A stretch of 64,000 nucleotides of DNA from Polaribacter sp. HaHaR_3_91 (GTDB taxonomy: Bacteria > Bacteroidota > Bacteroidia > Flavobacteriales > Flavobacteriaceae). Of the stretch, positions 26,201 to 34,516 are shown piece after piece. Made by a program: the position numbers and the translations under genes. Position 1 is the first letter of the stretch. Every line of letters begins with the position of its first letter. The notes under the pieces are model-generated. The model was given only the letters and a program-made list of their open reading frames with translations. It searched no databases and was not told the DNA's origin. The stretch covers positions 1,832,001 to 1,896,000 of the forward strand of contig NZ_CP058986.1 in assembly GCF_019278525.1 (NCBI RefSeq), in the 5' to 3' direction.

Positions 26201-27824
26201 GACAAATACTAACAGGGATTTCTGAAGATTCAAAAGTTGTATTTGTACAATCTATTTTACCAATTAGTTGATAGCTTCCTGGTGCAGTTGGTATTAGAGT
26301 AGCAGAAGTTTCATTTGTATCAATATAACCGCTTCCATCATTAAAGTACCATTTAAAAGAGTCGAACAATTCTGTGTTTGCAGCTTGTAATTTTAAATCA
26401 TTCCCAAGACAGTTACCTAATGTAGATATAGCTACGTTAAATTTTATTTCTGGGTTAGAAGGAAAACCAGAAAAGAAACTACCAGAAGATGCAGAACCAT
26501 TTTGATTGAAATAAGCACAATATAATTCATCTGTGCTATCAATAGAAATGCTACCTGTTAAATTAGTTACTTTATAAGTTACGTAATTAGAATTTCCATC
26601 AACATTAAATGGGCCAGAAGTAGAGTAGTTAGCAATTGGTTGAGAGTTTATATTTACAGTTGCACCAATGTTGGTTACAATAGTTATTCCACCTGTAAAA
26701 GTTGTGTTACCAATATCTTCAATATTTGGAATGTTATCTACTTTTCCTCTATTTTCACAACTTAAAGGAGGTACAAAAAATAAACCTTGATTTGCTTCGT
26801 TGTTATTTGCTCCAATTCCTTGGTAAGCAAAAACTTGATAAGAAGTTTTTACATACATATTTCCATTTGAACTGTATTTATTACCTTCTATTAAATAATA
26901 TTCTCCAGCATTTATAGTTTTTTCAGAAGTAGTGTTTCCATTAATAAACACTTCAGTATGATCTTCGTGAGCAACAATTAATACGTTTTCCCAATCATTA
27001 GAACCATTTCCTTTTACAAAAATATATTCCGAACCAACCTTATCGATACCAACGATTTGATCTATTCCGTAATCTCTCCCGTTGCCATTATGAAAACTTC
27101 CGTTAACAGAACCTGTATTTACAACAATAGGTTTGTCTGAAGTAATTAAAGTACCAATTAAACCATCTCTATTTATCGTGTTATCAAAAGAATTTGTAGC
27201 AACAACATAGCTTTCTCCTTCATTTAAAAGAATATTAGAAATTGGTAAAGAACCAGAATAATTTTTTATCAAAATTCCCGCAGGTAAATCATCAAAATCT
27301 ACAATAGTATTATCTTCTGTAGCCATTACAGAGATAAAATTTAAGTAGTTGTCTTGTGGATTTTCATTTGTAAACATTCCTGCTCTAAAAGAGGTTCCTA
27401 AAGCAGATGAACCTTTACTTACTAAAGCTCCAGCTTGCGCTCCTCCACCAGCTAAAACACGTATAGAAACATATATAACATCACTAGCTTCTATTATATA
27501 CCCCTTATTAGAATGCACCACACTTGTTTGTCCCGAATCTATAAAAAGCTGAGTATCTCCGGTTCCTATCGATATTTCTTGAGGAGAGGTGTTGGTGACA
27601 GTACCTGTAATATCATCATTAGAACCAATTTGGGTAATTGTATAACTTACATTTTGGTTGCTTGGAGTTGAAATATAAAAATATTGATTTTCTGGATTTG
27701 CATTTCCGTTTTCCGCATACGTTAATGGTGGAATAAAGTGTTTTTTACTTAATTGAGCATTTATATTTTGAAAAGTAATAAAACAGATAAAAAATAGTAA
27801 TACGTGGGGGAAACTTTTGCGCAT
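23256..27824 (-). CDS. large T9SS type B surface protein with IgGFc-like domain and TSP3 calcium repeats
   Basis: Exported protein of 1522 residues. A signal peptide (VLLFFICFITFQNINAQ) is followed by an IgGFc-binding-protein-like N-terminal domain (FYISTPSNQNVSYTI ... GYIIEASDVIYVSI, about residues 40-470). Asp-rich thrombospondin type 3 calcium repeats come next (DNDGIIDNVDADIDNDGI, about 545-565; DSDGDGIENMFDLDADNDGI and further repeats, about 745-940). Ig/PKD-like beta segments follow. The C-terminal gliding/CHU_C type B sorting domain starts FFTPNGDRKNDTW and contains INIFNRYGKL and WDGTYNGK. It is probably an adhesin or gliding-associated cell-surface protein; the ligand is unknown. It is a single-gene unit. 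Confidence 0.85.
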   Translation of the reverse strand: MRKSFPHVLLFFICFITFQNINAQLSKKHFIPPLTYAENGNANPENQYFYISTPSNQNVSYTITQIGSNDDITGTVTNTSPQEISIGTGDTQLFIDSGQTSVVHSNKGYIIEASDVIYVSIRVLAGGGAQAGALVSKGSSALGTSFRAGMFTNENPQDNYLNFISVMATEDNTIVDFDDLPAGILIKNYSGSLPISNILLNEGESYVVATNSFDNTINRDGLIGTLITSDKPIVVNTGSVNGSFHNGNGRDYGIDQIVGIDKVGSEYIFVKGNGSNDWENVLIVAHEDHTEVFINGNTTSEKTINAGEYYLIEGNKYSSNGNMYVKTSYQVFAYQGIGANNNEANQGLFFVPPLSCENRGKVDNIPNIEDIGNTTFTGGITIVTNIGATVNINSQPIANYSTSGPFNVDGNSNYVTYKVTNLTGSISIDSTDELYCAYFNQNGSASSGSFFSGFPSNPEIKFNVAISTLGNCLGNDLKLQAANTELFDSFKWYFNDGSGYIDTNETSATLIPTAPGSYQLIGKIDCTNTTFESSEIPVSICPDDYDNDGIIDNVDADIDNDGILNCDESLGNKTIDLSDINNPTVENNLTAVSASLTTENTTFTGNSTGDFISTANASGTSNSKYTLDFDDNINFKLTQNSTTNHTISNNEYFIIKLSQTEKNITLIDPENQILIDSNFDDEFEDDFTQFSASVIKFKFKENLVAGTSTFQFVANQITNISFEHYNNISRDISTFNGTIRLTCFTLDSDGDGIENMFDLDADNDGIPDLYDAYGQDISLTKTDADLDGLDDVFGTITTNLDADADGVKNYLDYDADNDGIYDVIESGNGVFDTDNDGKINGTVGTNGLLDDLETSPDSGVLKTPLKNSDSTTLIVTNQDSFFDFVDLDSDGDDCFDVIEAGFTRDASGRLSPNYLDVDNNGKVINSDGYINPINTNYTTSAPIIITTFEDVIFCEGDVNEIEIETNASTFQWQISVDDGIRFINIIENSIIDDTKFNNVDTSKLKITAASKEINNFQFRVQLNKLGNTCGLISNTITLIVNPKPAIENNSAELYQCDNDADLQTTFNLTEAEINITNETDVTFKYYATELDAKNDSPEVADKTSYFVDNTGESWVKTISNTTGCYSISKINLIVSYAPNETFNDTIYQCDDFLDTEGNNTINNDDKDGITFFDLSSIPNKISTDSDIKIEFYESDDDRTRSLNEITETQNLSNYRNKNNPYTTGNPVTIFYKLISITNNNCQGIGEFYLEVNKIPEFNVDEEAPNDPIIICTENIPYTLSVNTIGDYNYEWLKDGTPFGGNAEEIIIADAGIYTVTAFSKTTPTNTKTCSKQRTITVYKSDFENLEESFVTITDDLSIINSNLNIRIDIPRNPLINEEFLYALEDENGMTIRSYQDSNVFEDIEGGIYKIIVENKNGCGSSELMVSVIQFPKFFTPNGDRKNDTWAVKGINTSLYQSNSTINIFNRYGKLIAQTTINSDGWDGTYNGKLLSSNDYWFSVQLIPIDTEKKPILKKGHFSLLRK

Positions 27825-27954
27825 TGTAACATTAAATTAAGTATTCTTATTATTAGTGGTTAAACAATTTTAACAACACAATAATTTAATGCCAAATTAC
27901 AAAAGTTTATTGATTTTTTTTTATTTAATTATAGTATTAATAGATTTAATATGC

Positions 27955-28800
27955 TTATAAATCTCTCTTTTGTAGTAATCTGTAAGATAGGTAAACAAAT
28001 ATAAATGACCAGAAGCAAACAATTAGAATAGAAGAAAAATGTACATCGTAACTTTTTGTAAAGTTTTCACCTATTTGGCTAGCAACAGATTTTACAGCAC
28101 CTAATCTAGAAAAAGGTTCTTTTATTAAGTTTGATATAGCTTCTAGAGGTAAAAATTGCATAATGGAATCTACAGATTCAGTTGTTTTGTCTGCGTCTCT
28201 AAAAGTCCAAAATAAATACCCTTTAAACATACTTTCTACAATAAGCCAAACTACCATTGCTCCAACAGCAAAAGCAGAACGTTTTACTAAAATTCCAAAA
28301 AATAAACCCATAGAAAAGAAACCAACTAGCTTTATAAAAAAAGCTAATAAGTAAACTAAATCTGTTGTAATTATTGAAAGTTCATTGTAATCTGAATACA
28401 CTAAGCCCAAAATTAAAGAAACTACAAATACAAAAATGGTTGAAATTAAAGCAAATACAACTACTGTATAAAATTTTGAGAGTATAAATTCTTTTTTACT
28501 TAAACCATCAATTAAATTTTGCTTTAACGTTTTATAGCTATATTCATTTGCCATCATAGAAACAATAACCAAGAGCAAGAAAAACTTTAAAATTGAAGCC
28601 ATGTAAGTATTAAAATGCCAGATGTAAGGAAAATTAAAAATGCCCATATCTGCTAAATGGAATTTTATAGGGCCAATATCAAATTTTATGGCAGCAATTA
28701 ATGCAATAGAAGTAAGTAACCCAAAGTAAATAAGTGATAATACTTTACTGGCGCTGTTGTGTTTTAATTTATGAAATTCTATAGTAAGTAGTCTTAACAT
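27955..28800 (-). CDS. ABC-2 type transporter permease
   Basis: Integral membrane protein of 281 residues with about six transmembrane segments, starting MLRLLTIEFHKLKHNSASKV. The family segment MMANEYSYKTLKQNLIDGLS marks the coupling-helix region of ABC-2 permeases of the bacitracin/lantibiotic-immunity kind. It lies 22 bases after the ATP-binding gene on the same strand, forming a two-gene ABC transporter. The substrate is unknown; the related families mediate export or resistance. Confidence 0.85.
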   Translation of the reverse strand: MLRLLTIEFHKLKHNSASKVLSLIYFGLLTSIALIAAIKFDIGPIKFHLADMGIFNFPYIWHFNTYMASILKFFLLLVIVSMMANEYSYKTLKQNLIDGLSKKEFILSKFYTVVVFALISTIFVFVVSLILGLVYSDYNELSIITTDLVYLLAFFIKLVGFFSMGLFFGILVKRSAFAVGAMVVWLIVESMFKGYLFWTFRDADKTTESVDSIMQFLPLEAISNLIKEPFSRLGAVKSVASQIGENFTKSYDVHFSSILIVCFWSFIFVYLSYRLLQKRDL

Positions 28801-28822
28801 GACTTTGTAGTTTAAAAGATGA

Positions 28823-29722
28823 TTAATTATTATTGGTTAGATCTAAGAATTGTTGCTCTAAACTAGGTTTGCGTTTTACCAAGTGAGATAGAATAATTCC
28901 ATTTTTAAATAGAAATTCATTTATTTCTGTTGATGAAATTTCGCTGTTTAAAGTAGCAATTATGGTTTCGTGATCTTTACTAATTTTACCAATTGCAGGA
29001 TGTTCTTCTAAAATAGTCATTAATTTATCTTCGTTCGTTTCTACTTTTAATTCGAATAAACCATTAGAAGCTGTCATTTCATCTACACGACCTGCATATA
29101 ATTTTACACCTTTTCTTATAACCACTACGTGAGAACATACTTTTTCTACTTCGTCTAATAGGTGAGAAGCTAATAAAATAGTCGTTCCGTTTGCTGCAAT
29201 ATTTTGTATAATCTGACGAATTTCGTGAATTCCTTGCGGATCTAAACCGTTAGTGGGTTCGTCTAAAATTAAAATTTCAGGATCATTTAATAGGGCAGAA
29301 GCAATAGCTAAACGCTGCTTCATACCTAAAGAAAACGTACTAAACTTACTGTCCTTTCTGTCAAAAAGATTTACAGTTGCAAGTTTCTCGTTTATTTTTT
29401 CTGTTGATATTTCTTTTATCTTACAAATTAGAGCTAAGTTCTGAGTAGCTGTCATGTAAGGGTAAAAGTTAGGGCGCTCAATAATTGCACCTACTTTTTT
29501 TAAGGCTTGATGTGTAGTTAGTTTTCCGTTAAACCAAGAAAACTCTCCAGAAGTCCTGTTTACAACGTTTAAAATAATACCTAAAGTGGTAGATTTTCCA
29601 CTTCCGTTTGGTCCTAAAATTCCGTAAACATTCCCTCTTTCTATATCAAAAGAAAGATTGTTTACTGCGTGAACTTTTCCGTATTTTTTATCGAGATTTT
29701 TGAGTGATAAGATAGTTTCCAA
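28823..29722 (-). CDS. ABC transporter ATP-binding protein
   Basis: ATPase of 299 residues partnering the permease that follows. Walker A is GPNGSGKST, the signature is FSLGMKQRLAIA, Walker B with the catalytic glutamate is LILDEPTNGLDPQG, and the switch histidine is in LLASHLLDEVE. The C-terminal 70-80 residues form an accessory domain as in BcrA/CcmA-type subunits (ELKVETNEDKLMTIL ...). All motifs are intact. The order ATPase then permease on one short operon is usual for this group; the transported compound cannot be inferred. Confidence 0.93.
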   Translation of the reverse strand: METILSLKNLDKKYGKVHAVNNLSFDIERGNVYGILGPNGSGKSTTLGIILNVVNRTSGEFSWFNGKLTTHQALKKVGAIIERPNFYPYMTATQNLALICKIKEISTEKINEKLATVNLFDRKDSKFSTFSLGMKQRLAIASALLNDPEILILDEPTNGLDPQGIHEIRQIIQNIAANGTTILLASHLLDEVEKVCSHVVVIRKGVKLYAGRVDEMTASNGLFELKVETNEDKLMTILEEHPAIGKISKDHETIIATLNSEISSTEINEFLFKNGIILSHLVKRKPSLEQQFLDLTNNN

Positions 29723-29904
29723 AGAAATTGATTTAGTCGATTATGTTTGTAAGACGACTAATTTACAATTTTGTTACGGGAAATTTAGGTAAATGTTAAA
29801 CTGTGCAAAGTTGTAATTGTTAAAATTAGAGGCTTAATAATTATTGTAAGTGTAATTTTAAACACAGTTACACTAATAAACGCTAAAACAATTACACGAA
29901 TTTC

Positions 29905-30408
29905 CTAATATTCAGTAAAGTCGTAATCATCATCAAAATGACCAAACTCATCATCGATGTCTTCTTCATCACCAAAACCATCGTCTAATTTTTCTGCAAT
30001 AAATTCTTTTTCTGGTGCTTCACTAGGTATTTCTCCTACAGTTAAAATAATTTGTGGTAAATCACCTTTTTTATCAGCCGAAACCTCAATAACTTCAACG
30101 TAGAAAGTCCACATTTTTAAGAAATCGTAAACATAAATTAGTTTATCACCTTCCTGGGGTAACGTCTCATTTAAAATACAAGTTTGCATGGAAAGCCCTT
30201 CGCCAATCTCTTCCATATTAAACAACGGAATTTCTTCACCTTGGTTCCATTCATCATCAGTTTTATAAAAAGAAGCCATTTCTTGACCTCCAAAACCAAA
30301 AGATTTTGCAATGGTTGCATGTAAAACTTCTAAGTTTAAGCTGTCATCAACTAAAATAGTTCTGATTACATCTTCTTTTGTGTCTAAAATTATGCGTATT
30401 TTGTACAT
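29905..30408 (-). CDS. pRiA4b ORF-3-like / IS1096 TnpR-like family protein
   Basis: Acidic protein of 167 residues related to plasmid pRiA4b ORF-3, a beta-grasp-like family first seen on mobile DNA but mostly chromosomal and of unknown function. Family features include YKIRIILDTKEDVIRTILVDDSLNLEVLHATI, SFGFGGQEMASFY, GDKLIYVYDF and W.FYVEVIEV. A disordered Asp/Glu-rich tail ends the protein. I start it at MYKIRI (30408), because the longer frame to 30465 runs across the promoter. It is transcribed away from the thioesterase gene at 30480, with the control region between them. No transposase is nearby. Confidence 0.75.
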   Translation of the reverse strand: MYKIRIILDTKEDVIRTILVDDSLNLEVLHATIAKSFGFGGQEMASFYKTDDEWNQGEEIPLFNMEEIGEGLSMQTCILNETLPQEGDKLIYVYDFLKMWTFYVEVIEVSADKKGDLPQIILTVGEIPSEAPEKEFIAEKLDDGFGDEEDIDDEFGHFDDDYDFTEY

Positions 30409-30431
30409 GAAATGGTTTCGTTTTTCTGCTG

Positions 30432-30439
30432 CAAAAATA
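30432..30439 (-). promoter_or_regulatory. -7 box of the pRiA4b ORF-3-like gene
   Basis: On the minus strand this reads TATTTTTG, a TAnnTTTG match, predicting a leader of about 17 bases before the ATG at 30408 and supporting that start. Confidence 0.45.
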
Positions 30440-30479
30440 CAAAATTTTATATGTACTTTTACCATATAAAACGAATGAT

Positions 30480-30899
30480 ATGGATACAGTTGCTATTTTA
30501 AAAGCATTTAACGAGAGTTCTAAAAACACATTAATGGAAACTCTTGATATTGAATATGTTGCTCTTGGTGACGATTTTTTAACTGCAAAAATGCCTGTAA
30601 AATCTAAGGTTCATCAACCTTACGGACAATTACATGGAGGCGCAACGGCGGCTTTGGCGGAAAGTGTAGGGAGTGCTGCATCTAATTTTTTTATAGATAG
30701 TAAAACGCAGTTTGTAAACGGAATTCAGTTGTCTATAAATCATATAAAAAGCAAAAGAGAAGGTATGGTTTTTGCTACTGCAAAGAATATTCATAAAGGT
30801 AAAACAACGCATTTATGGGAAGTTAGAATTGTTGATGAAAATGACGATTTAATTTCCGTAGCAAAAATGACAAATATTGTTTTAACAAAGAGATCATAA
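30480..30899 (+). CDS. hotdog-fold thioesterase, probably DHNA-CoA hydrolase
   Basis: PaaI/MenI-type hotdog thioesterase of 139 residues. The hotdog helix carries the motif LHGGATAALAESVGSAAS with the expected catalytic Glu, and the later strand region is VNGIQLSINHIKS. The next gene, 10 bases downstream, is an isochorismate synthase of the menaquinone pathway, so the likely substrate is 1,4-dihydroxy-2-naphthoyl-CoA (the MenI role). That substrate is an inference from context; homologues also act on phenylacetyl-CoA derivatives. The start is ATG, in the first frame open after the divergent gene. Confidence 0.82.
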   Translation: MDTVAILKAFNESSKNTLMETLDIEYVALGDDFLTAKMPVKSKVHQPYGQLHGGATAALAESVGSAASNFFIDSKTQFVNGIQLSINHIKSKREGMVFATAKNIHKGKTTHLWEVRIVDENDDLISVAKMTNIVLTKRS

Positions 30900-30909
30900 A
30901 TACAATACT

Positions 30910-31959
30910 TTGAATATTATTTTTAATAAAATTGAAGAAAATTACAAAAGAAACATCCCTTTTGTAGTTTATAGAAAACCGAATACAGAATCCGTTAATG
31001 GGTTTTTTATGAAGGATGATGCATTGAATTTTACAACACAATTTAAAGAAACCGGATTTGTTTTTGCGCCTTTTAATTCCGATGAAAAAGCTGTTTTATT
31101 TCCTTTAGAAAAATCAGAATTTATTCATGAAAATATTTTAATTGAAGAAAATTTATCTCTTAATGATACTATATCAAGTGAGGTGAATTCTGATAAAGAA
31201 AAACATCTTCATTTGGTAGAAAAAGCGCTAGATGATATAAGTAATAATGAACTTATTAAAGTAGTTGTTTCTAGAAAAGAAGAAATTCAGTTAGATGAAT
31301 TTGATGTACTTCTTACTTTTAAAAAATTACTAAATACCTATGCAAATGCATTTGTATATGTTTGGTTTCATCCAAAAGTAGGTTTGTGGTTTGGTGCCAC
31401 TCCCGAAACCCTTTTAAATATTAAAGGAACCCGTTTTAAAACGATGTCTTTAGCAGGTACACAGGTTTATGTAAATTCTGAAGATGTTGTTTGGAAAAAC
31501 AAAGAATTAGAAGAGCAACAATTGGTTACCGATTTTATTGAAAGTCAATTAAAACCAGTTTCTACCAATCTTAAAATTGACAAGATAGAAACGGTAAGAG
31601 CTGGGAGTTTGTTGCATTTAAGAAGTAGTGTAGAAGGTGAGTTGAGGTTTACGTCCAATTTAAAAACATTAATTAGAAGTTTGCATCCTACACCTGCTGT
31701 TTGTGGTCTTCCAAGAGAAAAAGCTGAAGAGTTTATCTCTAAATATGAAAACTATAAAAGGAAATTTTACAGCGGTTTTTTAGGAGAACTAAATATTGAA
31801 AATAATAGTTCTTCTCTTTTTGTAAACTTAAGATGCATGAGTGTAGCAGATAAAATAGCTTCTATATATGTTGGTGGCGGAATTACAAAAGATAGTTCAG
31901 CAAAAAAAGAGTGGGAGGAAACCATTGCTAAAACAAAGACAATAAAGAAAGTGCTTTAA
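30910..31959 (+). CDS. menF: isochorismate synthase (chorismate-binding family), TTG start
   Basis: Converts chorismate to isochorismate for menaquinone; 349 residues. The chorismate-binding domain is clear: LIKVVVSRKEE with the conserved lysine, GLWFGATPETLL, TMSLAGTQ, LHPTPAVCGLPREKA, FYSGFLGEL and IYVGGGITKDS. Translation appears to begin at TTG: the N-terminal sequence FNKIEENYKRNIPFVVYRKP looks conserved and there is no ATG before residue 34. Menaquinone use (menF) rather than siderophore use (entC) is inferred from the adjacent MenI-like thioesterase and the absence of siderophore genes. Confidence 0.85.
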   Translation: MNIIFNKIEENYKRNIPFVVYRKPNTESVNGFFMKDDALNFTTQFKETGFVFAPFNSDEKAVLFPLEKSEFIHENILIEENLSLNDTISSEVNSDKEKHLHLVEKALDDISNNELIKVVVSRKEEIQLDEFDVLLTFKKLLNTYANAFVYVWFHPKVGLWFGATPETLLNIKGTRFKTMSLAGTQVYVNSEDVVWKNKELEEQQLVTDFIESQLKPVSTNLKIDKIETVRAGSLLHLRSSVEGELRFTSNLKTLIRSLHPTPAVCGLPREKAEEFISKYENYKRKFYSGFLGELNIENNSSSLFVNLRCMSVADKIASIYVGGGITKDSSAKKEWEETIAKTKTIKKVL

Positions 31960-31978
31960 CTTATAAAAATAAAAATCA

Positions 31979-32009
31979 AAAAACCGCAAATAGTAAATTT
32001 GCGGTTTTT
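31979..32009. terminator. bidirectional terminator after the isochorismate synthase gene
   Basis: AAAAACCGCAAAT and ATTTGCGGTTTTT form a perfect 13 bp stem around AGTAA, 19 bases after the stop and between convergent genes. Confidence 0.88.
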
Positions 32010-32107
32010 CTTTTTGTGTAAAACTTGAAATAAAATATTTTTAACGTATTTATTTGTTCCTACTTTGATATTCTCAATTAAGCAAATACAAAAATAGTCT
32101 AGGACTG

Positions 32108-32485
32108 TTATATATCGTCAAAAGAAACATTTGTAAAACTCTCTGTAGATTTTATTTCTTCAGTTGTTTCAGTTCCTTCTTCCTTTTTAAAATCTTTTTG
32201 GTGGCGCTCACTAATTACTTCGCTCCCTTTTTCATTTAAAATATAGTCGGTTGCTTTACCTAGCATTTCTTGAAAATCTGTAAAATCTTCTTTATATAAG
32301 TAAATTTTGTGTTTTTGGTAATGGAAAGACCCATCATCATGTGTAAATTTTTTGCTCTCCGTAACAGTTAAGTAGTAATCATCTGCTTTTGTTGCTCTTA
32401 CATCAAAAAAGTAAGTTCTTCTTCCTGCTCTTAATACTTGTGAAAAAATTTCTTCCTGTTCAACTCTCTCTGCTCTCTCTGCCAT
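32108..32485 (-). CDS. DUF3276 / PUR-alpha-like nucleic-acid-binding protein
   Basis: Small protein of 125 residues in the DUF3276 family, the bacterial relatives of the PUR-alpha fold that bind single-stranded nucleic acid. The folded part (about residues 8-85) reads EEIFSQVLRAGRRTYFFDVR, DDYYLTVTESKK and KHKIYLYKEDF. An acidic Ser/Glu tail follows. Such proteins are nearly universal and highly expressed in Bacteroidota, and an RNA or DNA chaperone role is plausible but not established. It is a single gene with a good promoter. Confidence 0.88.
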   Translation of the reverse strand: MAERAERVEQEEIFSQVLRAGRRTYFFDVRATKADDYYLTVTESKKFTHDDGSFHYQKHKIYLYKEDFTDFQEMLGKATDYILNEKGSEVISERHQKDFKKEEGTETTEEIKSTESFTNVSFDDI

Positions 32486-32528
32486 AATTATTGTAAAATA
32501 GTAATTATAATATTTTTTTTATACTTAA

Positions 32529-32557
32529 CAAATCTAACAAAATATTTTATGTAGCAA
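32529..32557 (-). promoter_or_regulatory. promoter of the DUF3276 gene
   Basis: On the minus strand, TTG (32557-32555), an 18-base spacer and TAGATTTG (32536-32529) fit the Bacteroidota -33/-7 pattern. The predicted leader is about 35-40 bases. Confidence 0.6.
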
Positions 32558-32566
32558 GGTTAAAGA

Positions 32567-34321
32567 TTAAATTTCTTTTTCTAAAAGTTGTTGGTCATAC
32601 AAATCTTTATAGTAACCGTCTATGGTTATTAGTTGATTATGAGTTCCTTGTTGTATGATTTCTCCTTGGTCTAAAACAATAATTTTATCGGCATTTTTGG
32701 CCGAAGAGATTCTGTGACTAATTATAAAAGTGGTAATATTTTTTGATATTCTCTCTAAATTCGAAAGGATTTTTTCTTCAGTTTCTGTGTCTACAGCAGA
32801 CAAGCAATCATCAAAAATTAAAATTTTAGGTTTCTTTATTATTGCTCTTGCAATAGAAACACGCTGCTTCTGTCCGCCAGAAAGGGTTACACCACGTTCT
32901 CCTAATACGGTTTTGTATCCGTTAGGGAAATCGATAATATTTTTATGTACATCCGCATTTTTGGCTGCAGCAATAATCTCTTCTTGTGTAGCGTCTTCTT
33001 TACCAAATTTAATATTGTCTTCTATACTTTCAGAGAATAAAAATGGATCTTGTGGTACAAAACCAATCTGACTTCTAACTGCGTCTAAATTGGCTTCTTT
33101 AATAGGTATGTCGTCTAGTAAGATTGTTCCTATTTTGGTATCATACAACCTAGAAATTAATTCTATAATAGTAGATTTTCCCGAGCCTGTTTTACCTAAA
33201 ATAGCAATGGTTTCTCCAGATTTAACAGAAATGTTGATGTTTTTTAGAGCAGTTATATTAGTATCATCATACGTAAAAGTAACATCTTTAAAAGTAACAT
33301 TTCCTTTTAATTCTATTGGCAAATTGCTGCTATTTTGTATTTCTGGTACATGCTGTAAAAATTCATTAATTCTAGCTTGTGAAGCTTCTGCTTGCTGCAC
33401 CATAGAGGTAACCCAACCTACAACAGCTACGGGCCAAGTTAAGATATTTACATAAAGCATAAACTCTATAATGGTACCTATTTGTATTTCATTTTCTATA
33501 TATAATTGACCTCCAACATATAAAACTAATAAGTTACTAATACCAATTAAAAAGACCATCAACGGAAAAAATAACGCATTTGCTTTTTGAAGATGGATGT
33601 TTTTTTCCTTGCTTTTATCTGCAATTTTATCGAAGTCTTTTATAATTGAAGCTTCAATTCCGTAAGATTTAACCACATTAATTCCTGAGAAAAACTCTTG
33701 ATTAAAAGTGGTTAATTTTGATAAATATTGCTGAACAATAGTACTTCTTTTATGTATTACTTTACTTAAAACGAATATTGAAATCGATAATAAAGGAAAA
33801 GGAATTAAAGTGTACATGGTTAGTTTCACATCAATACTCATCATTTGAGTAAAACCAACAACTAACAAAACAATCATGTTAATGGTATACATCACTGCAG
33901 GTCCTACATACATTCTTACTTTAGAAACATCTTCAGAAATACGATTCATTAAATCTCCTGTTCTGTTTTTTTTGTAGAAATTGAGTGATAACCTCTGGTA
34001 TTGTTGATAAATTTCGTTTTTTAAATCAAATTCTATCAACCTAGAAGTAACAATAATAGTTTGCCTCATTAAAAAAGTGAAAAAACCAGATAATATGGCA
34101 ACTCCTATAATAAGAAGTACATTTATTAATAATTGGTGCTGTACTTCTTCTAGATTAGTAACAGTACCGTCTAGGTAATCTTCTACAATGTTTAAAGAAT
34201 CTCCTACTATTTGAGGGATTTTTAAAGCTAAAAATTTGGCTAAAATGGTTATTGATAACCCTATTAATAATCGCCATTTATATTTAGAAAAGTATTTGTT
34301 TACGTGTCTTAGTTCCTTCAA
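32567..34321 (-). CDS. ABC exporter, permease-ATPase fusion (MsbA/YheI-like)
   Basis: Half-transporter of 584 residues. Six transmembrane segments occupy about residues 15-300 (EFDLKNEIYQQYQRLS is the first coupling region), followed by a nucleotide-binding domain. Walker A is LGKTGSGKST, the Q-loop lies in IGFVPQDPFLFSESI, the signature is LSGGQKQRVSIARA and the H-loop is FIISHRISS. Walker B reads ILIFDDCLSAVD, with Asp where the catalytic Glu normally stands. That replacement is typical of the degenerate-site subunit of heterodimeric exporters (BmrC/YheI, TM287), but no partner gene is adjacent. The substrate may be lipid or drug. Confidence 0.9.
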   Translation of the reverse strand: MKELRHVNKYFSKYKWRLLIGLSITILAKFLALKIPQIVGDSLNIVEDYLDGTVTNLEEVQHQLLINVLLIIGVAILSGFFTFLMRQTIIVTSRLIEFDLKNEIYQQYQRLSLNFYKKNRTGDLMNRISEDVSKVRMYVGPAVMYTINMIVLLVVGFTQMMSIDVKLTMYTLIPFPLLSISIFVLSKVIHKRSTIVQQYLSKLTTFNQEFFSGINVVKSYGIEASIIKDFDKIADKSKEKNIHLQKANALFFPLMVFLIGISNLLVLYVGGQLYIENEIQIGTIIEFMLYVNILTWPVAVVGWVTSMVQQAEASQARINEFLQHVPEIQNSSNLPIELKGNVTFKDVTFTYDDTNITALKNINISVKSGETIAILGKTGSGKSTIIELISRLYDTKIGTILLDDIPIKEANLDAVRSQIGFVPQDPFLFSESIEDNIKFGKEDATQEEIIAAAKNADVHKNIIDFPNGYKTVLGERGVTLSGGQKQRVSIARAIIKKPKILIFDDCLSAVDTETEEKILSNLERISKNITTFIISHRISSAKNADKIIVLDQGEIIQQGTHNQLITIDGYYKDLYDQQLLEKEI

Positions 34322-34477
34322 TGAATATTGAATTTTTAAAAAATAAAATTACAATAATTATAATATCTATAAATTATTTTTTTGTTAAATAAGTAAAAAT
34401 GCAAAGATACAAGATTCAGGATAGAATTAATTCTTAAAAAAGAATAAAAAGGTAGTCGAATAAAAGTAAAATAACAC

Positions 34478-34485
34478 TATTTTTG
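34478..34485 (+). promoter_or_regulatory. -7 box upstream of nusB
   Basis: TATTTTTG followed by CACCC matches TAnnTTTG and the purine/C-rich start region common before flavobacterial genes. The predicted leader is about 25 bases to the ATG at 34517. Confidence 0.55.
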
Positions 34486-34516
34486 CACCCAAATTTATAT
34501 ATAAGTTCTTTAGAAA

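Noticed and set aside
29905..30408. Insertion sequence or transposon
   Set aside because: The TnpR-like label of this family is historical; no transposase, terminal inverted repeat or target duplication is visible.
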